Shown: positions 42,019 through 51,193, numbered from the stretch's first letter. The stretch is 64,000 bases of DNA from Flavobacteriales bacterium UBA7666 (GCA_002483265.1 DLHO01000010.1:1-64000), one strand, 5' to 3'. A program made the numbers and translations. The notes: generated by a model from the letters alone, not told the origin.

Positions 42019-43365
42019 ATGAAAGCAGAAGGGGTTGGAAATAAAGTTATGTTAATTGCATTGCTATGCGCAGCATTGGCATTGTTCCTTTATATTCGTC
42101 CGCGTTTATTTGCTCCGGATCCTCCTCCTAGTTTATTAGATCGCTTACCTGAAAGTGAAATTGTAGGAAGGTATAATTTACTTGATATCGCGCGGGAAAC
42201 GAACTCCCTGATGTTTAAAAACAAAGTTCCTTTCAGAGAATACATGACTTATGATTTTCTTTTGAGTCAGGCAAAGGGAATTGGGATTGACATTCAAAGC
42301 ACCGGTTACTTCTTCTCGAACGGGAAAGACGAATGGGGAACTTTTTTAACCGTAATCGATAGTTCAAAGATCCAAAATGGATTGAACCGCTTAGAACAAT
42401 ATATTCACGTTTCCGATACCATTATTTACAATAGAAAGTTAAAGAAGATCAAAGATTTGGATCTGTACATTTTCTACGACAAAAACTATCTGTTGATCTA
42501 TAAAGGATCCAAGATCAAGAGAAGAATGGGGAAAGCGCTGTTCGCACATGAGGGAGATATTGAAAATTCCTGGGAACGGTTCCTAAAGAATCCAGTCTTT
42601 AAGGAAGAAGACATCGTACTTTATTCCAACTCGCCCAGATTGAAGAAGTTTGGAGTTGATTACGCGATGTTTGCTCATGACAGTGATTCCCTAAATATCA
42701 AATTGAAAACCTACTTGCATTCAAACAAAAATCTGAAAATAAAGGAGAAGGTTTCAGGAATGGCCTTTGAACGAAGTAAACATTCCACAAAAGCATTGGA
42801 AATTCACTTAGATATTTCCGAATTCAAGAAAGATCCGAACAGTCCACTTTACAAATGGATTGTTGGACTGGGGAAAAAGGTAAGTTTTCCTACCGCAGCA
42901 TTTTTTGAAGCCTGGGACGGTGATCTATCTTTTCAGGAGGGTGGAACACAACTCATCAATGAAGAAGTGGTAGAAATGAGCTACGATGAAGAATTCAACC
43001 CTATTGAGGTCAGAAAAACAAATCAAGTGGCTGTTCCCGGATATTCATTGTTCTTCTCCGTAAATGAAAGCGGACAAAAATTCGTTTCAGCGCTTTTTGC
43101 GAAGGGAATTGTGACCAAACAAGGGAAATATTACCATTTCTTGTTCTCGCCACCATTAAACCTCAATATTCTACCAAAAAGTATCAGTGCGTATACTGCC
43201 GGAAGGTCTCCAAAAGTAACAACCGGTTCTTCTTGTAATGGCTTATGGAATTATAGTGGAACTGATGTCTTATTCCACATTGATTCTCTGAAGAAAAAAG
43301 AGATTTATGGTTCTTTGGAATTTGAAGTTGCGAGCTTATTGAAAAGGGGGAAACTTAAGAGATAA
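42019..43365 (+). CDS. Membrane-anchored protein, co-operonic with DUF4836-like gene
   Basis: A 448-aa protein with one N-terminal membrane helix (VMLIALLCAALALFLYI) and a large periplasmic domain. The order resembles the preceding protein: LLDRLPESEIVGRYNLLDIA, then FREYMTYDFLLSQAKGIGID, echoing IPKDAVTVFSLNN and MDELVSYDFM. I read this as a diverged tandem duplicate, one copy secreted and one tethered (inference). It begins 2 bases after the upstream stop, so the pair forms an operon. No catalytic motif is visible. Confidence 0.65.
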   Translation: MKAEGVGNKVMLIALLCAALALFLYIRPRLFAPDPPPSLLDRLPESEIVGRYNLLDIARETNSLMFKNKVPFREYMTYDFLLSQAKGIGIDIQSTGYFFSNGKDEWGTFLTVIDSSKIQNGLNRLEQYIHVSDTIIYNRKLKKIKDLDLYIFYDKNYLLIYKGSKIKRRMGKALFAHEGDIENSWERFLKNPVFKEEDIVLYSNSPRLKKFGVDYAMFAHDSDSLNIKLKTYLHSNKNLKIKEKVSGMAFERSKHSTKALEIHLDISEFKKDPNSPLYKWIVGLGKKVSFPTAAFFEAWDGDLSFQEGGTQLINEEVVEMSYDEEFNPIEVRKTNQVAVPGYSLFFSVNESGQKFVSALFAKGIVTKQGKYYHFLFSPPLNLNILPKSISAYTAGRSPKVTTGSSCNGLWNYSGTDVLFHIDSLKKKEIYGSLEFEVASLLKRGKLKR

Positions 43366-43397
43366 TTGCGAATTACCTTATAGTCAATCTCACGGAA

Positions 43398-43405
43398 TAA
43401 ATTTG
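43398..43405 (+). promoter_or_regulatory. Putative -7 promoter element
   Basis: TAAATTTG (TAnnTTTG) 26 bases upstream of the lipoprotein ATG at 43432, suggesting this gene has its own promoter. Confidence 0.4.
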
Positions 43406-43431
43406 CATTTCAATTAAAAGAATCACTGCTT

Positions 43432-44088
43432 ATGAAAGGTTCATTTATTGTTTTGATCTCAATAGCACTTATCATTTCTGCAGCTTGCAGCAGTGGAAAA
43501 AAATCTAAAAAGAAAGCTGATAATCATTCTGAGAAGAAGGAAATTGCTAAAAATATTCAGGCAGATTCTATTCAATTTATCAACACATGCGAGAATGATG
43601 CGTTTGTATCCGAACTTCGAGAAAATGTAAATCTCAACAGCAATGGCTACATTCTAACGATTAAATCAAAAGACGAACTCAAAAAGGTTACTACTCATCG
43701 TTTAGATTTACCTCCGGGAAGGGCACATATTAATTATTGTATTAATGAATATACAGTAGTCGGTTTTTCCTGCGGCGGCCCATGTTATTCTCAGGTTTTC
43801 GTTTTCACAAAAGAAAGAAAAGCAAACGAGCAGTTTACATTCAGTCAACGTATAGGGAACAATCCCAACTTGATTGCCCATATCGAAAACGAAGAATTTG
43901 AGGAATTAATCATCCATAGTTTCGAAACCGGGAAAGAGTTAAAAATTGATGTTTCAGATAGTAATTTTTGGAATTACGGACACATGGATACGCTTTTTAT
44001 GGTCAAAAATAACCTGATATTAAAATACACCCCGGAGAATGAATCTCAAAAACAGAAAACGATAAATCTGGAAAAAATTCTGAAGTAA
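43432..44088 (+). CDS. Lipoprotein of unknown function
   Basis: A 218-aa lipoprotein: signal SIALIISAACSS with lipobox Cys at about residue 20, then a short basic linker (GKKSKKKADNHSEKKE). The globular part is beta-rich with a cysteine-containing motif (VVGFSCGGPCYSQVFVFTKE) that could form a disulfide. I recognise no family. It ends 45 bases from the convergent aldehyde dehydrogenase; the short gap between them contains one of the repeat units described at 44103-44137. Confidence 0.6.
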   Translation: MKGSFIVLISIALIISAACSSGKKSKKKADNHSEKKEIAKNIQADSIQFINTCENDAFVSELRENVNLNSNGYILTIKSKDELKKVTTHRLDLPPGRAHINYCINEYTVVGFSCGGPCYSQVFVFTKERKANEQFTFSQRIGNNPNLIAHIENEEFEELIIHSFETGKELKIDVSDSNFWNYGHMDTLFMVKNNLILKYTPENESQKQKTINLEKILK

Positions 44089-44102
44089 AAAGGGAGGCTT
44101 CT

Positions 44103-44137
44103 CCTTTTCAATTATCCATTTTACATTTTCAATTAAT
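44103..44137. repeat. 14-bp-period repeat between convergent genes
   Basis: On the minus strand this reads AATTGAAAATGTAA then AATGGATAATTGAA, two imperfect units with a 14-base step. It overlaps the stop of the aldehyde dehydrogenase by a few bases. Confidence 0.65.
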
Positions 44138-45575
44138 ACGGAATAAACACATTCTTCGCTTCCGTAAAAAAGCGCAATGCTTCCCAACCTCCTTCTCTTC
44201 CAACTCCGGACGCTTTTACTCCTCCAAACGGTGTTCTTAAATCGCGAACCAGCCAGGAATTGATCCAAACGATCCCTGCATGCACTTTATCTGCCGTTCT
44301 GTGCGCTCTTTTTACGTCAGACGTCCAAATAGTAGCACTTAGTCCGTATTGTGTACTATTCGCCATCATAAGCACCTCTTCTTCAGTGTCAAAAGGTGTG
44401 AGTGTTACCACCGGGCCAAAAATCTCCTCCTGATTCGTTCTGCAATCGTAAGAAAGTCCTTCGATCACAGTTGGAGCAATGTAGTAACCTTCGTTGTAAG
44501 GAGCTTCCAAAAACACCTGGTTTCCGCCGGTTAGAATTGTTCCACCTTCTTCCTTCGCCAATTCAATATAAGAAAGTACTTTCTCCATGTGCGGTTTGGA
44601 AACAACAGCTCCCATCTTCGCATTCGGATCGGAAGGAAAGGAAACAGTTAATTTCTCTACACGCTCGATGAAAGCTGTCTTGAATTTTTCGTAGATACTG
44701 CGTTCAATAAAAATGCGCGATCCGCACAAACAAATCTGTCCCTGATTGGCGAACGATGAACGCACAGTCGTTTTAATCATGTCATCAAAATCGCAATCTG
44801 CGAAAATGATATTCGGATTCTTTCCTCCAAGCTCCAAAGACAATTTCTTGAACATTGGTCCGGCAGTTCGTGCAATGTATTCGCCTGTTTTAGTTCCTCC
44901 GGTAAATGAGATTGCTTTGATCTTCGGATGTTTCACAATCGCATCTCCTGCAAATTGACCCAGGCCATGTACAATATTCAAAACACCCGCAGGCATTCCG
45001 CTTTCCTTGACTACCTCACTCAATAAATAAGCAGTGTAAGGCGTAATTTCAGAAGGTTTTGCAACCACACAATTTCCCGAAGCCAATGCCGGAGCAATTT
45101 TCCAGGAGAATAAATACAAAGGAAGATTCCATGGAGAAATACATCCTACAACACCAATTGGTTTGCGGGTGGTGTAATTAATTCCCATTCCTTCCATGTA
45201 ATGTGATTCGGAAGCAAAGTGTTCAACTGCCGTTGCGAAAAAATGAAAATTTGAAACTGCCCGTGGAATATCCACATGAGCTGCCAATGAAAGTGGTTTT
45301 CCATTATCACGTGATTCTGCAGCAACGAATTCATCCATGCGTTTTTCAATTCCAAGGCTGATGCGCATCATAATCGCTCCGCGTTCTTCATTGGTCATAT
45401 TGGACCAAATAGGGAATGCTTTTTCAGCAGCCTGAACCGCTAATTCAACATCTTCTTCCGTAGAGTTTGGAATTTCACCGTATACTTTACCCGTTGCGGG
45501 TTCGTAATTGTCGATGTATTGACCTTTAACAGGTGCAATTAATTCGCCATTGATAAAGTTTTGAAGACGGATCAT
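44133..45575 (-). CDS. Aldehyde dehydrogenase
   Basis: A 480-aa NAD(P)-dependent aldehyde dehydrogenase. Cofactor and catalytic motifs are all present: SPWNLPLYLFSWKIAPALAS (substrate/cofactor pocket), ISFTGGTKTGEYIA (Rossmann loop), LSLELGGKNPNIIF (general-base Glu, about residue 250) and ANQGQICLCGSRIF (nucleophilic Cys, about 285). EEIFGPVVTLTPF follows near the C-terminus. The closest subgroup by sequence feel is the 2-hydroxymuconic/betaine semialdehyde type, but no pathway genes are nearby, so the substrate is unknown. The frame is open 20 codons upstream; MIRLQNFINGE at 45575 is the proper start, downstream of a TATCTTTG element. Confidence 0.92.
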   Translation of the reverse strand: MIRLQNFINGELIAPVKGQYIDNYEPATGKVYGEIPNSTEEDVELAVQAAEKAFPIWSNMTNEERGAIMMRISLGIEKRMDEFVAAESRDNGKPLSLAAHVDIPRAVSNFHFFATAVEHFASESHYMEGMGINYTTRKPIGVVGCISPWNLPLYLFSWKIAPALASGNCVVAKPSEITPYTAYLLSEVVKESGMPAGVLNIVHGLGQFAGDAIVKHPKIKAISFTGGTKTGEYIARTAGPMFKKLSLELGGKNPNIIFADCDFDDMIKTTVRSSFANQGQICLCGSRIFIERSIYEKFKTAFIERVEKLTVSFPSDPNAKMGAVVSKPHMEKVLSYIELAKEEGGTILTGGNQVFLEAPYNEGYYIAPTVIEGLSYDCRTNQEEIFGPVVTLTPFDTEEEVLMMANSTQYGLSATIWTSDVKRAHRTADKVHAGIVWINSWLVRDLRTPFGGVKASGVGREGGWEALRFFTEAKNVFIPY

Positions 45576-45594
45576 AGTTTCATTTTTTCGATTA

Positions 45595-45602
45595 CAAAGA
45601 TA
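45595..45602 (-). promoter_or_regulatory. Putative -7 element of the aldehyde dehydrogenase gene
   Basis: Minus strand TATCTTTG, an exact TAnnTTTG match, 19 bases upstream of the ATG at 45575. A TTTG supplied by the adjacent 14-bp repeat lies 16 bases further upstream, slightly closer than the usual -33 spacing. Confidence 0.5.
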
Positions 45603-45605
45603 GCT

Positions 45606-45637
45606 AAAAGTGAAAAGGCAAAAGTGAAAAGGCAAAA
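45606..45637. repeat. 14-bp tandem repeat upstream of aldehyde dehydrogenase
   Basis: AAAAGTGAAAAGGC occurs twice in perfect tandem (45606-45619, 45620-45633), followed by AAAAG. Same period as the other intergenic repeats in the window but different sequence. Confidence 0.75.
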
Positions 45638-45678
45638 GTTTGAATCAACTAATGCCTATTGACTAATCACTGTTTACT

Positions 45679-47247
45679 TTAAATTTTAAACTTCACGCCC
45701 ACTTGCAGGTACAATGAAAAATTCAGACCGGCTGAATTCAGGTAATTTGTAGAAATTCCCAGATTGGTGTAGAAACGATCAAATGCAAATGAAAAGGGAT
45801 TATTCTTGTAGGCTGCACCGATATAAAGTGCATGAATCAATCCGGCATTGGTGCGGTCATTAATGAAGGTCAGGTTGCTCCCTGCATAAGCCGCCAATGT
45901 TGGATGAAAATCGTGAATCATGGATCGGTTTGCATTGCCAATAAACGTTTGTTTGAACGGATCATAAGAAAAAATCAAATAATCCGTCTTCACCATTGCC
46001 ATGATGCGTGCTTTCAAATCCACTCCTACATTGAGACTGTATTCAAAGCGTGTTCCGGTATATTGCACATATCCGGAGATTGTTGCTGCGCGAAAATCAT
46101 AATTCCAGTAAGTCGCTTCCAGACCATATTCCAATGCGTTCAATCCACCTCGGGATTCCGGTAAACATTGATGCGGATTCAGCGTATCCAACGGATAATT
46201 GATCTTGATGGAATCACCTGCCGAAACACAAGTAGAACGGTTGGAATAGATGTTCCAATTTTTGTTATTCAAATAGTTACTTGGAACAAGGGCAAAATAG
46301 TAAGGTCTGTTTCTGATCCCAATCTTTGTGCGCCATTCAATTGGTTGATCATAATTCCGGTCGAAGTAATAGGATCTGGATGGTGAAACATAATCCTGTG
46401 GCACGATCAACACGTATTCACCCTCGAGCATTTTCTTTCGCAACTGCAAATTTTGCATGACATATACTTCAGGTAAGAGTTCGGATTTCAACTTCAGCGG
46501 CGCGTTCATGTCTTTGTCACAAACAATGCATTCTTTGTAATCTACACGAACATCCTTCTTAGTCAAAACCCCGTAAGACTCAAAGTCTGATTCTTTTATA
46601 TCTGCTCTGTATCGTTCATGACGCCACCAGCCATCTCCACTCAACTCCAACTTCCACTTAATAATCTTTGCATATTGTGAATTTTTCGTAAGCGTATAAT
46701 ACACTTGTTTTTTGGAGAATAAATGTGGTTCCATTTCCAGGATTATCCTATTTGTTCTTCCATCGTTGAATCGGATAATGTTGCAATTTTTCATGACCGA
46801 ATCTGAAAGAACAAAACAGGTTTTCGTATTTCCAAAATATTCGTAGAGTTCCGTAGAGTCTTCTACTAATCTTCTGCCGGCATAAAACAAATGGATCTCT
46901 ACCCTTCGATGATTTTCATTCGGGTTTCGAAGTGCATTTTCCTCTCCACGAGCAAAACTGGAAATCAGTGTTTTTGCAGGAAGAATCTCCGTGAGGTAAT
47001 CTTTCACTTTTTCAGCACGCTTTTTTGAAAGTCTGAAATTCAATTTCTTTTTCCCCGTGGAATCAGCAAATCCAATAACCTGCAGGCTATCAATTTTCTT
47101 CAGATTATGAGCAAAAATGTATTTGTTGATCTCCTGTTTGTTGTCATCCAACAATTTGTAGTCTCCGCTTGGATAATAAATTGAAAAGACTTCCTGTGCA
47201 GAAGAAAATTGGGAGCTAAACACCAAGAGCATGAGTAATAAGCCCAT
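45679..47247 (-). CDS. OmpA-domain outer-membrane protein
   Basis: A protein of about 522 aa with signal peptide MGLLLMLLVFSSQFSSAQ. Right behind it (residues about 20-130) is an OmpA-like peptidoglycan-binding domain: VFSIYYPSGDYKLL, LQVIGFADSTGKKKLNFRLS, KKRAEKVKDYL and NENHRRVEIHLFYAG. The long remainder is strand-rich and ends with alternating hydrophobic segments (LNFSLYLQVGVKFKI), suggesting a C-terminal beta-barrel. OmpA domain first, barrel last is the reverse of the common order. The frame is open to 47325, but that stretch contains the terminator of the upstream two-component operon, so I start at 47247. Confidence 0.75.
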   Translation of the reverse strand: MGLLLMLLVFSSQFSSAQEVFSIYYPSGDYKLLDDNKQEINKYIFAHNLKKIDSLQVIGFADSTGKKKLNFRLSKKRAEKVKDYLTEILPAKTLISSFARGEENALRNPNENHRRVEIHLFYAGRRLVEDSTELYEYFGNTKTCFVLSDSVMKNCNIIRFNDGRTNRIILEMEPHLFSKKQVYYTLTKNSQYAKIIKWKLELSGDGWWRHERYRADIKESDFESYGVLTKKDVRVDYKECIVCDKDMNAPLKLKSELLPEVYVMQNLQLRKKMLEGEYVLIVPQDYVSPSRSYYFDRNYDQPIEWRTKIGIRNRPYYFALVPSNYLNNKNWNIYSNRSTCVSAGDSIKINYPLDTLNPHQCLPESRGGLNALEYGLEATYWNYDFRAATISGYVQYTGTRFEYSLNVGVDLKARIMAMVKTDYLIFSYDPFKQTFIGNANRSMIHDFHPTLAAYAGSNLTFINDRTNAGLIHALYIGAAYKNNPFSFAFDRFYTNLGISTNYLNSAGLNFSLYLQVGVKFKI

Positions 47248-47264
47248 TTTTCGATTAAACGAAA

Positions 47265-47309
47265 AAAGACCCGTCTTCCGATCAGTATCGGTATAACGAG
47301 TCTTTTGAT
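47265..47309 (-). terminator. Terminator of the histidine kinase/response regulator operon
   Basis: On the minus strand AAAAGACTCGT pairs with ACGGGTCTTTT (one G-T pair); inside, CCGAT pairs with ATCGG. A run of six T follows the outer arm. It lies about 70 bases past the response regulator stop and immediately before the OmpA-protein start. Confidence 0.8.
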
Positions 47310-47377
47310 TTCTTTTTCGCATCACGGGAGCGAATATAGTTTTTATCCTGAATTAAGCAATAGCTTTGCTTCTCGGT

Positions 47378-48070
47378 TTATTCATGAACAATCAATTTAA
47401 AGCCTTTTCCATGGATGTTCAAAATCTCAATACGTTCATCTTCCTTCAAAAGCTTACGCAATTTCGCGATGTACACATCCATTGAACGACCGTTGAAATA
47501 ATTGTCGTCTCCCCAGATTGCGCGCAAGGCGGCTTGTCTATCCAAGACTTCGTTTCGATTTTTACACAACAAATGAAGCAATTGTCCTTCTTTGGTTGTT
47601 AACTTCTTATTTTCTTCTTTCAAATGAAGGATCCGCGAAACCGGTTCATACTGAATCGTTCCGATTTGCTGCATTTCGCTTTCTTCCGTATCAGCAGGAC
47701 CTGTTCGTCTCAAAATTGCTTCGATACGTGCCAGTAACTCCTCCATTGTGAAGGGTTTTGTCATATAATCATCTGCACCACTTTCAAAACCTTCCAATTT
47801 ATCTTCCTTCATTGCCTTGGCAGTCAGAAAAAGAATTGGGACTTTCGGATCAATCAGTCTTACTTCTTTTGCAAGGGTAAAACCATCCATTTCAGGCATC
47901 ATCACATCAAAAATACAGAAATCAAAATGTCCATCTGTGTATTTTTCATATGCGTGCTTTCCGTTGCGGGCAAGTTCTACTTGGTAACCTTTAGCTTTTA
48001 GAAACGTCTGTAATAATTGACCTAAATTGTCGTCGTCTTCTGCTAATAAAATTGATTTTTGCTTAGCCAT
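47378..48070 (-). CDS. OmpR-family response regulator
   Basis: A 230-aa two-component regulator. The receiver domain (residues 1-120) has acidic residues EDDD at 11-14, phosphoacceptor Asp55 (CIFDVMMPEMDGF) and the Lys of LFLTAKAMKED. The C-terminal winged helix (about 135-228) has the OmpR pattern: LTTKEGQLLHLLCKN, VLDRQAALRAIWGDD, RSMDVYIAKLRKLL and IHGKGFKLIV. The start at 48070 follows the kinase stop by 2 bases; the frame upstream lies inside the kinase gene. The target genes are unknown. The OmpA-protein gene downstream is separated by a strong terminator. Confidence 0.94.
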   Translation of the reverse strand: MAKQKSILLAEDDDNLGQLLQTFLKAKGYQVELARNGKHAYEKYTDGHFDFCIFDVMMPEMDGFTLAKEVRLIDPKVPILFLTAKAMKEDKLEGFESGADDYMTKPFTMEELLARIEAILRRTGPADTEESEMQQIGTIQYEPVSRILHLKEENKKLTTKEGQLLHLLCKNRNEVLDRQAALRAIWGDDNYFNGRSMDVYIAKLRKLLKEDERIEILNIHGKGFKLIVHE

Positions 48071-48072
48071 AA

Positions 48073-49689
48073 TTATCTTTTTATTGTTACACGAAATTCT
48101 GAACCTTCTCCAACCTGACTTGTTACATGAAGACTCCACCCAAACATATCTGAGAGTGCTTTCACATAGCTTAATCCCAAACCGAAACCCTTCACATTGT
48201 GAACATTTCCAGTCGGAACACGGTACAATTTATCAAATATTTTCGAGATATGTTCACGTTTTATTCCAATTCCTTTATCAATCACGGACAATTCCAGACG
48301 ATCGGTGAAAACTTCCAGTTTCACAGTCACGTGGATCTTCTCCTTACTGTATTTAATTGCGTTATCAACTAAATTATTAACCATATTGGTGAAATGCATC
48401 CGGTCTGACTCAATAAACACTTCTTCTTTAGGCATTTGAAGTATTAATTCCCCATCTAAACCAGCAATTCGGAAGGAAGCCGTTTTCGCCACAGATTGAA
48501 TCACTTCAACGACCGGAACTTGTTCTACTCTGACCTTTAATTCACCCCGGTCGATTACCGCACTTTGCAAAATGGATTCCACCAAAACACCCAATCGTTT
48601 GTTTTCTTCCTGAATCATCTTGACAAATGGAGCCGCATTTTCTGTTTGTCCTCCCATCATGGCAGGATCATGCATTGCTTCACAAGCCAAAGAAATGGTT
48701 GAAATAGGCGTTTTAAACTCGTGCGTCATATTTGAGATGAAATCATTTTTAATTTCAAATAACTTCTTTTGAGTCAAAATGGTACGGAACATGTACGAAA
48801 TAGTGATAATAATCAAAACTGCAAGTATCAAACTCACGATGAGTAAGCTTCCCATAGACTTCAATACGAAGAACTTACTATTTGGAAAATTCAAATGCAG
48901 CAACAATTTATCTTCCAAAATCTTATTTGGAAACAACATAGTAACCTGCGTCTTTATAGTGTCCAGCTTTACATCGTAATTCGCCAGGTTTTGTTTGAAT
49001 TGAACAGGCTCATTGTTTTCTTCCACGATTACAAACTTGAAATCATCCGGAAGTTTATCAGTCACTAATTCTTTTCGAATAATCGAATCAAGGATCTTCA
49101 GATTAATTCTTTTTTCCGGATCCAAATACATGTTGTCTCTGAATGTCTCTACCATCAATTCATTGATATACTTGGCTTTCTTGACAATCTTGTGCATCAC
49201 ACGCTGATCCAAATGATAGGCTGCACGAACAGAATCCTTATGAAACAAGCTGGTTGTTCCTCCATCAAACAGTTCGTGAATTTGTCTTACATCTCTGGCT
49301 AAAACTTCTTGCTTTGAATACAAGCCGGAAATCGAATCATAACTATTTCCGGTTACGATCAAGTAGTTCTCCAATTTTCCTTTAACCGTCAGAACAGTAT
49401 CGCGAATCGAAATGGATTCTTTTACTTCAAATAAGTTTTGGAATTCTTCTTTTAGTACGTCTTTGTATTGACCCGATACATCCTTACTCATCAGGCTTGA
49501 ATACCTGCGCAGGTCTTCGACTTTCTCATAACGAATAGCGATTCGCTCAAGCGCTGTATTGACCTTACTTTTAAAATCATCTGATTTTCGATCGTACAAC
49601 TGAAGTGTTTGGAAGATTTGAATCAATAGAAGTGCAAGCATGGCAATCCATACTGCTGTAATTACGAGATTGATCCGAATCTTAATCAT
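48073..49689 (-). CDS. Two-component sensor histidine kinase
   Basis: A 538-aa membrane kinase. A first membrane helix (LVITAVWIAMLALLLIQIF, residues about 8-27) and a second (MGSLLIVSLILAVLIIITIS, about 280-300) enclose a periplasmic sensor domain of about 250 residues. Then come the dimerisation/phosphoacceptor helix NMTHEFKTPISTISLACEAM (His near 322) and the ATPase domain with N box NMVNNLVDNAIKYS, G1 box VIDKGIGIK and G2 box KGFGLGLSYVKAL. The partner response regulator starts 2 bases after its stop. The sensor domain has no motif I recognise. A TACATTCG element at 49697-49704 on the minus strand is a possible promoter. Confidence 0.93.
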   Translation of the reverse strand: MIKIRINLVITAVWIAMLALLLIQIFQTLQLYDRKSDDFKSKVNTALERIAIRYEKVEDLRRYSSLMSKDVSGQYKDVLKEEFQNLFEVKESISIRDTVLTVKGKLENYLIVTGNSYDSISGLYSKQEVLARDVRQIHELFDGGTTSLFHKDSVRAAYHLDQRVMHKIVKKAKYINELMVETFRDNMYLDPEKRINLKILDSIIRKELVTDKLPDDFKFVIVEENNEPVQFKQNLANYDVKLDTIKTQVTMLFPNKILEDKLLLHLNFPNSKFFVLKSMGSLLIVSLILAVLIIITISYMFRTILTQKKLFEIKNDFISNMTHEFKTPISTISLACEAMHDPAMMGGQTENAAPFVKMIQEENKRLGVLVESILQSAVIDRGELKVRVEQVPVVEVIQSVAKTASFRIAGLDGELILQMPKEEVFIESDRMHFTNMVNNLVDNAIKYSKEKIHVTVKLEVFTDRLELSVIDKGIGIKREHISKIFDKLYRVPTGNVHNVKGFGLGLSYVKALSDMFGWSLHVTSQVGEGSEFRVTIKR

Positions 49690-49759
49690 AGAATAGCGAA
49701 TGTAGGCGAAATGTTAAAATTAACGATTCACTTAACGTTTTTTATGACGAAAGATAGGG

Positions 49760-49840
49760 AATTGAAAATGGATAATTGAGAATTAAAAAGTAAGAGACAT
49801 TCTAAACCTTTTCAATTCTCCATTTTAAATTTTCAATTGA
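49760..49840. repeat. 14-bp-period repeat pair after the helicase gene
   Basis: Left arm 49760-49790: ATTGAAAATGGATA then ATTGAGAATTAAAA (14-bp step). The inverted right arm at 49807-49840 reads, on the minus strand, AATTGAAAATTTAA then AATGGAGAATTGAA. The two arms could fold across a 16-base loop. It occupies most of the gap between the kinase start and the helicase stop. Confidence 0.75.
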
Positions 49841-49841
49841 A

Positions 49842-51170
49842 TTACTTCTTCTTGCTTCCCTTCTTTTTCGGTTTTCCGTATTTATCCTGCATGGCTTTCT
49901 TGTGATCGTACCGAACATTTACCTTCTTGTTCTTGTCCTTCTTTTCGTGGAATGCCGGTCCGGCCTGATTTTTCGGCAATTTAACCAAGGTATTTTTCAT
50001 TGCCACCTGCGGTTTCTCAAAATCTAAAACCAATTGGGACAATTCCACTTCTTCCGGAAATTCCTGAATAGCAACCTTCGTATTCATGAATTCTTCAATG
50101 TGACCAAAAATCTCTTGATCTCTTTCAGTAACGAAACTGATTGCATGACCTTCTTTGTCTTGTCGACCTGTTCTACCAATTCTGTGAATATAATTTTCCT
50201 GATTATCCGGAATATCGAAGTTGAAGACATGTGTTACATCCGTTACATCAATACCACGTGCAATTAAATCAGTTGCAATCAATACTCTATAGACTCCACT
50301 TTCGAAGTGGTTTACAGCATTAAAACGGAAATTTTGAGCTTTTTGAGAGTGAATAATTCCCAATTCGACACCCAACATCGGTTCCATTTCATCAAATAAT
50401 TTTTCAGCTAAAACTCTTGAGGAAACAAAAACAAGCACTTTCGTCATATCCTGATTTTCCTGAAGCAAGTGTTTCAACAAATGAACCTTGGAAGTAAAAT
50501 TCGGAACTGCGATTGCTTCCTGCTTAATTTTTTCCAACGGAGTACCAACACGTGCTGCCTCTATTTTGATTGGATTATCGAAATAGGTTCCAAGGAATGT
50601 TTCTACTTCTTCCGAAAGGGTTGCAGAAAACAATAAATTCTGTCTTTTTTCAGGAAGCAAATCAAAAATACGCATCAGCTGTGGTCTGAAACCCAAATTC
50701 AAGGTTTCATCTACCTCATCAATTACTACTTTTTTGGCATGTTTCAATTGCAATGATCCATTGGCAGTCAAATCGAAAATCCGACCGGGCGTTCCAACTA
50801 AAACATCCAATCCTTGCAGAACCATGGAAGCTTGTGTATTGATATTGGCTCCTCCATATACTCCACCAACTGCAACATTCATATGAGGCGTTAGTTTTTC
50901 TACTTCACGCACTACCTGAACAACTAATTCTCTCGTAGGAACGATGATTAAAATTTGCGGATGTGGTTCTTTGGAAAACTTCCATAAAGAAAGCATTGGA
51001 AGCAAATAAGCCAATGTTTTTCCAGTTCCGGTTTGCGCCAAACCAATGACATCTTTTCCCGACATCATTACTGAAAATCCAGCCGACTGAATGGTTGTTG
51101 GAGTAGTATATTCAAGTTCATCTAAAGCCGTTAATAACGGTTTCTTGATATTCAGATCGTGAAATGTCAT
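49842..51170 (-). CDS. DEAD-box-family RNA helicase (DEVD variant)
   Basis: A 442-aa ATP-dependent RNA helicase. Visible motifs: Q region at the N-terminus, I AQTGTGKT, Ia PTRELVVQVV, Ib VGTPGRIFDL, II DEVD (VIDEVDETLNLGF, about residue 150), III SATLS, IV LVFVSSRVLAEKLF, V IATDLIARGIDV and VI HRIGRTGRQDKEG. Motif II reads DEVD rather than DEAD; the Asp-Glu pair and final Asp needed for Mg-ATP are kept. A short Lys-rich tail (KPKKKGSKKK) is typical of RNA-binding tails in RhlE-type helicases. Preceded by TACCTTTG (minus strand, 51186-51193). Confidence 0.93.
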   Translation of the reverse strand: MTFHDLNIKKPLLTALDELEYTTPTTIQSAGFSVMMSGKDVIGLAQTGTGKTLAYLLPMLSLWKFSKEPHPQILIIVPTRELVVQVVREVEKLTPHMNVAVGGVYGGANINTQASMVLQGLDVLVGTPGRIFDLTANGSLQLKHAKKVVIDEVDETLNLGFRPQLMRIFDLLPEKRQNLLFSATLSEEVETFLGTYFDNPIKIEAARVGTPLEKIKQEAIAVPNFTSKVHLLKHLLQENQDMTKVLVFVSSRVLAEKLFDEMEPMLGVELGIIHSQKAQNFRFNAVNHFESGVYRVLIATDLIARGIDVTDVTHVFNFDIPDNQENYIHRIGRTGRQDKEGHAISFVTERDQEIFGHIEEFMNTKVAIQEFPEEVELSQLVLDFEKPQVAMKNTLVKLPKNQAGPAFHEKKDKNKKVNVRYDHKKAMQDKYGKPKKKGSKKK

Positions 51171-51185
51171 GAGGGAAATTTTTCA

Positions 51186-51193
51186 CAAAGGTA
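51186..51193 (-). promoter_or_regulatory. Putative -7 element of the helicase gene
   Basis: Minus strand TACCTTTG, exact TAnnTTTG, 15 bases before the ATG at 51170. No matching -33 seen. Confidence 0.45.
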
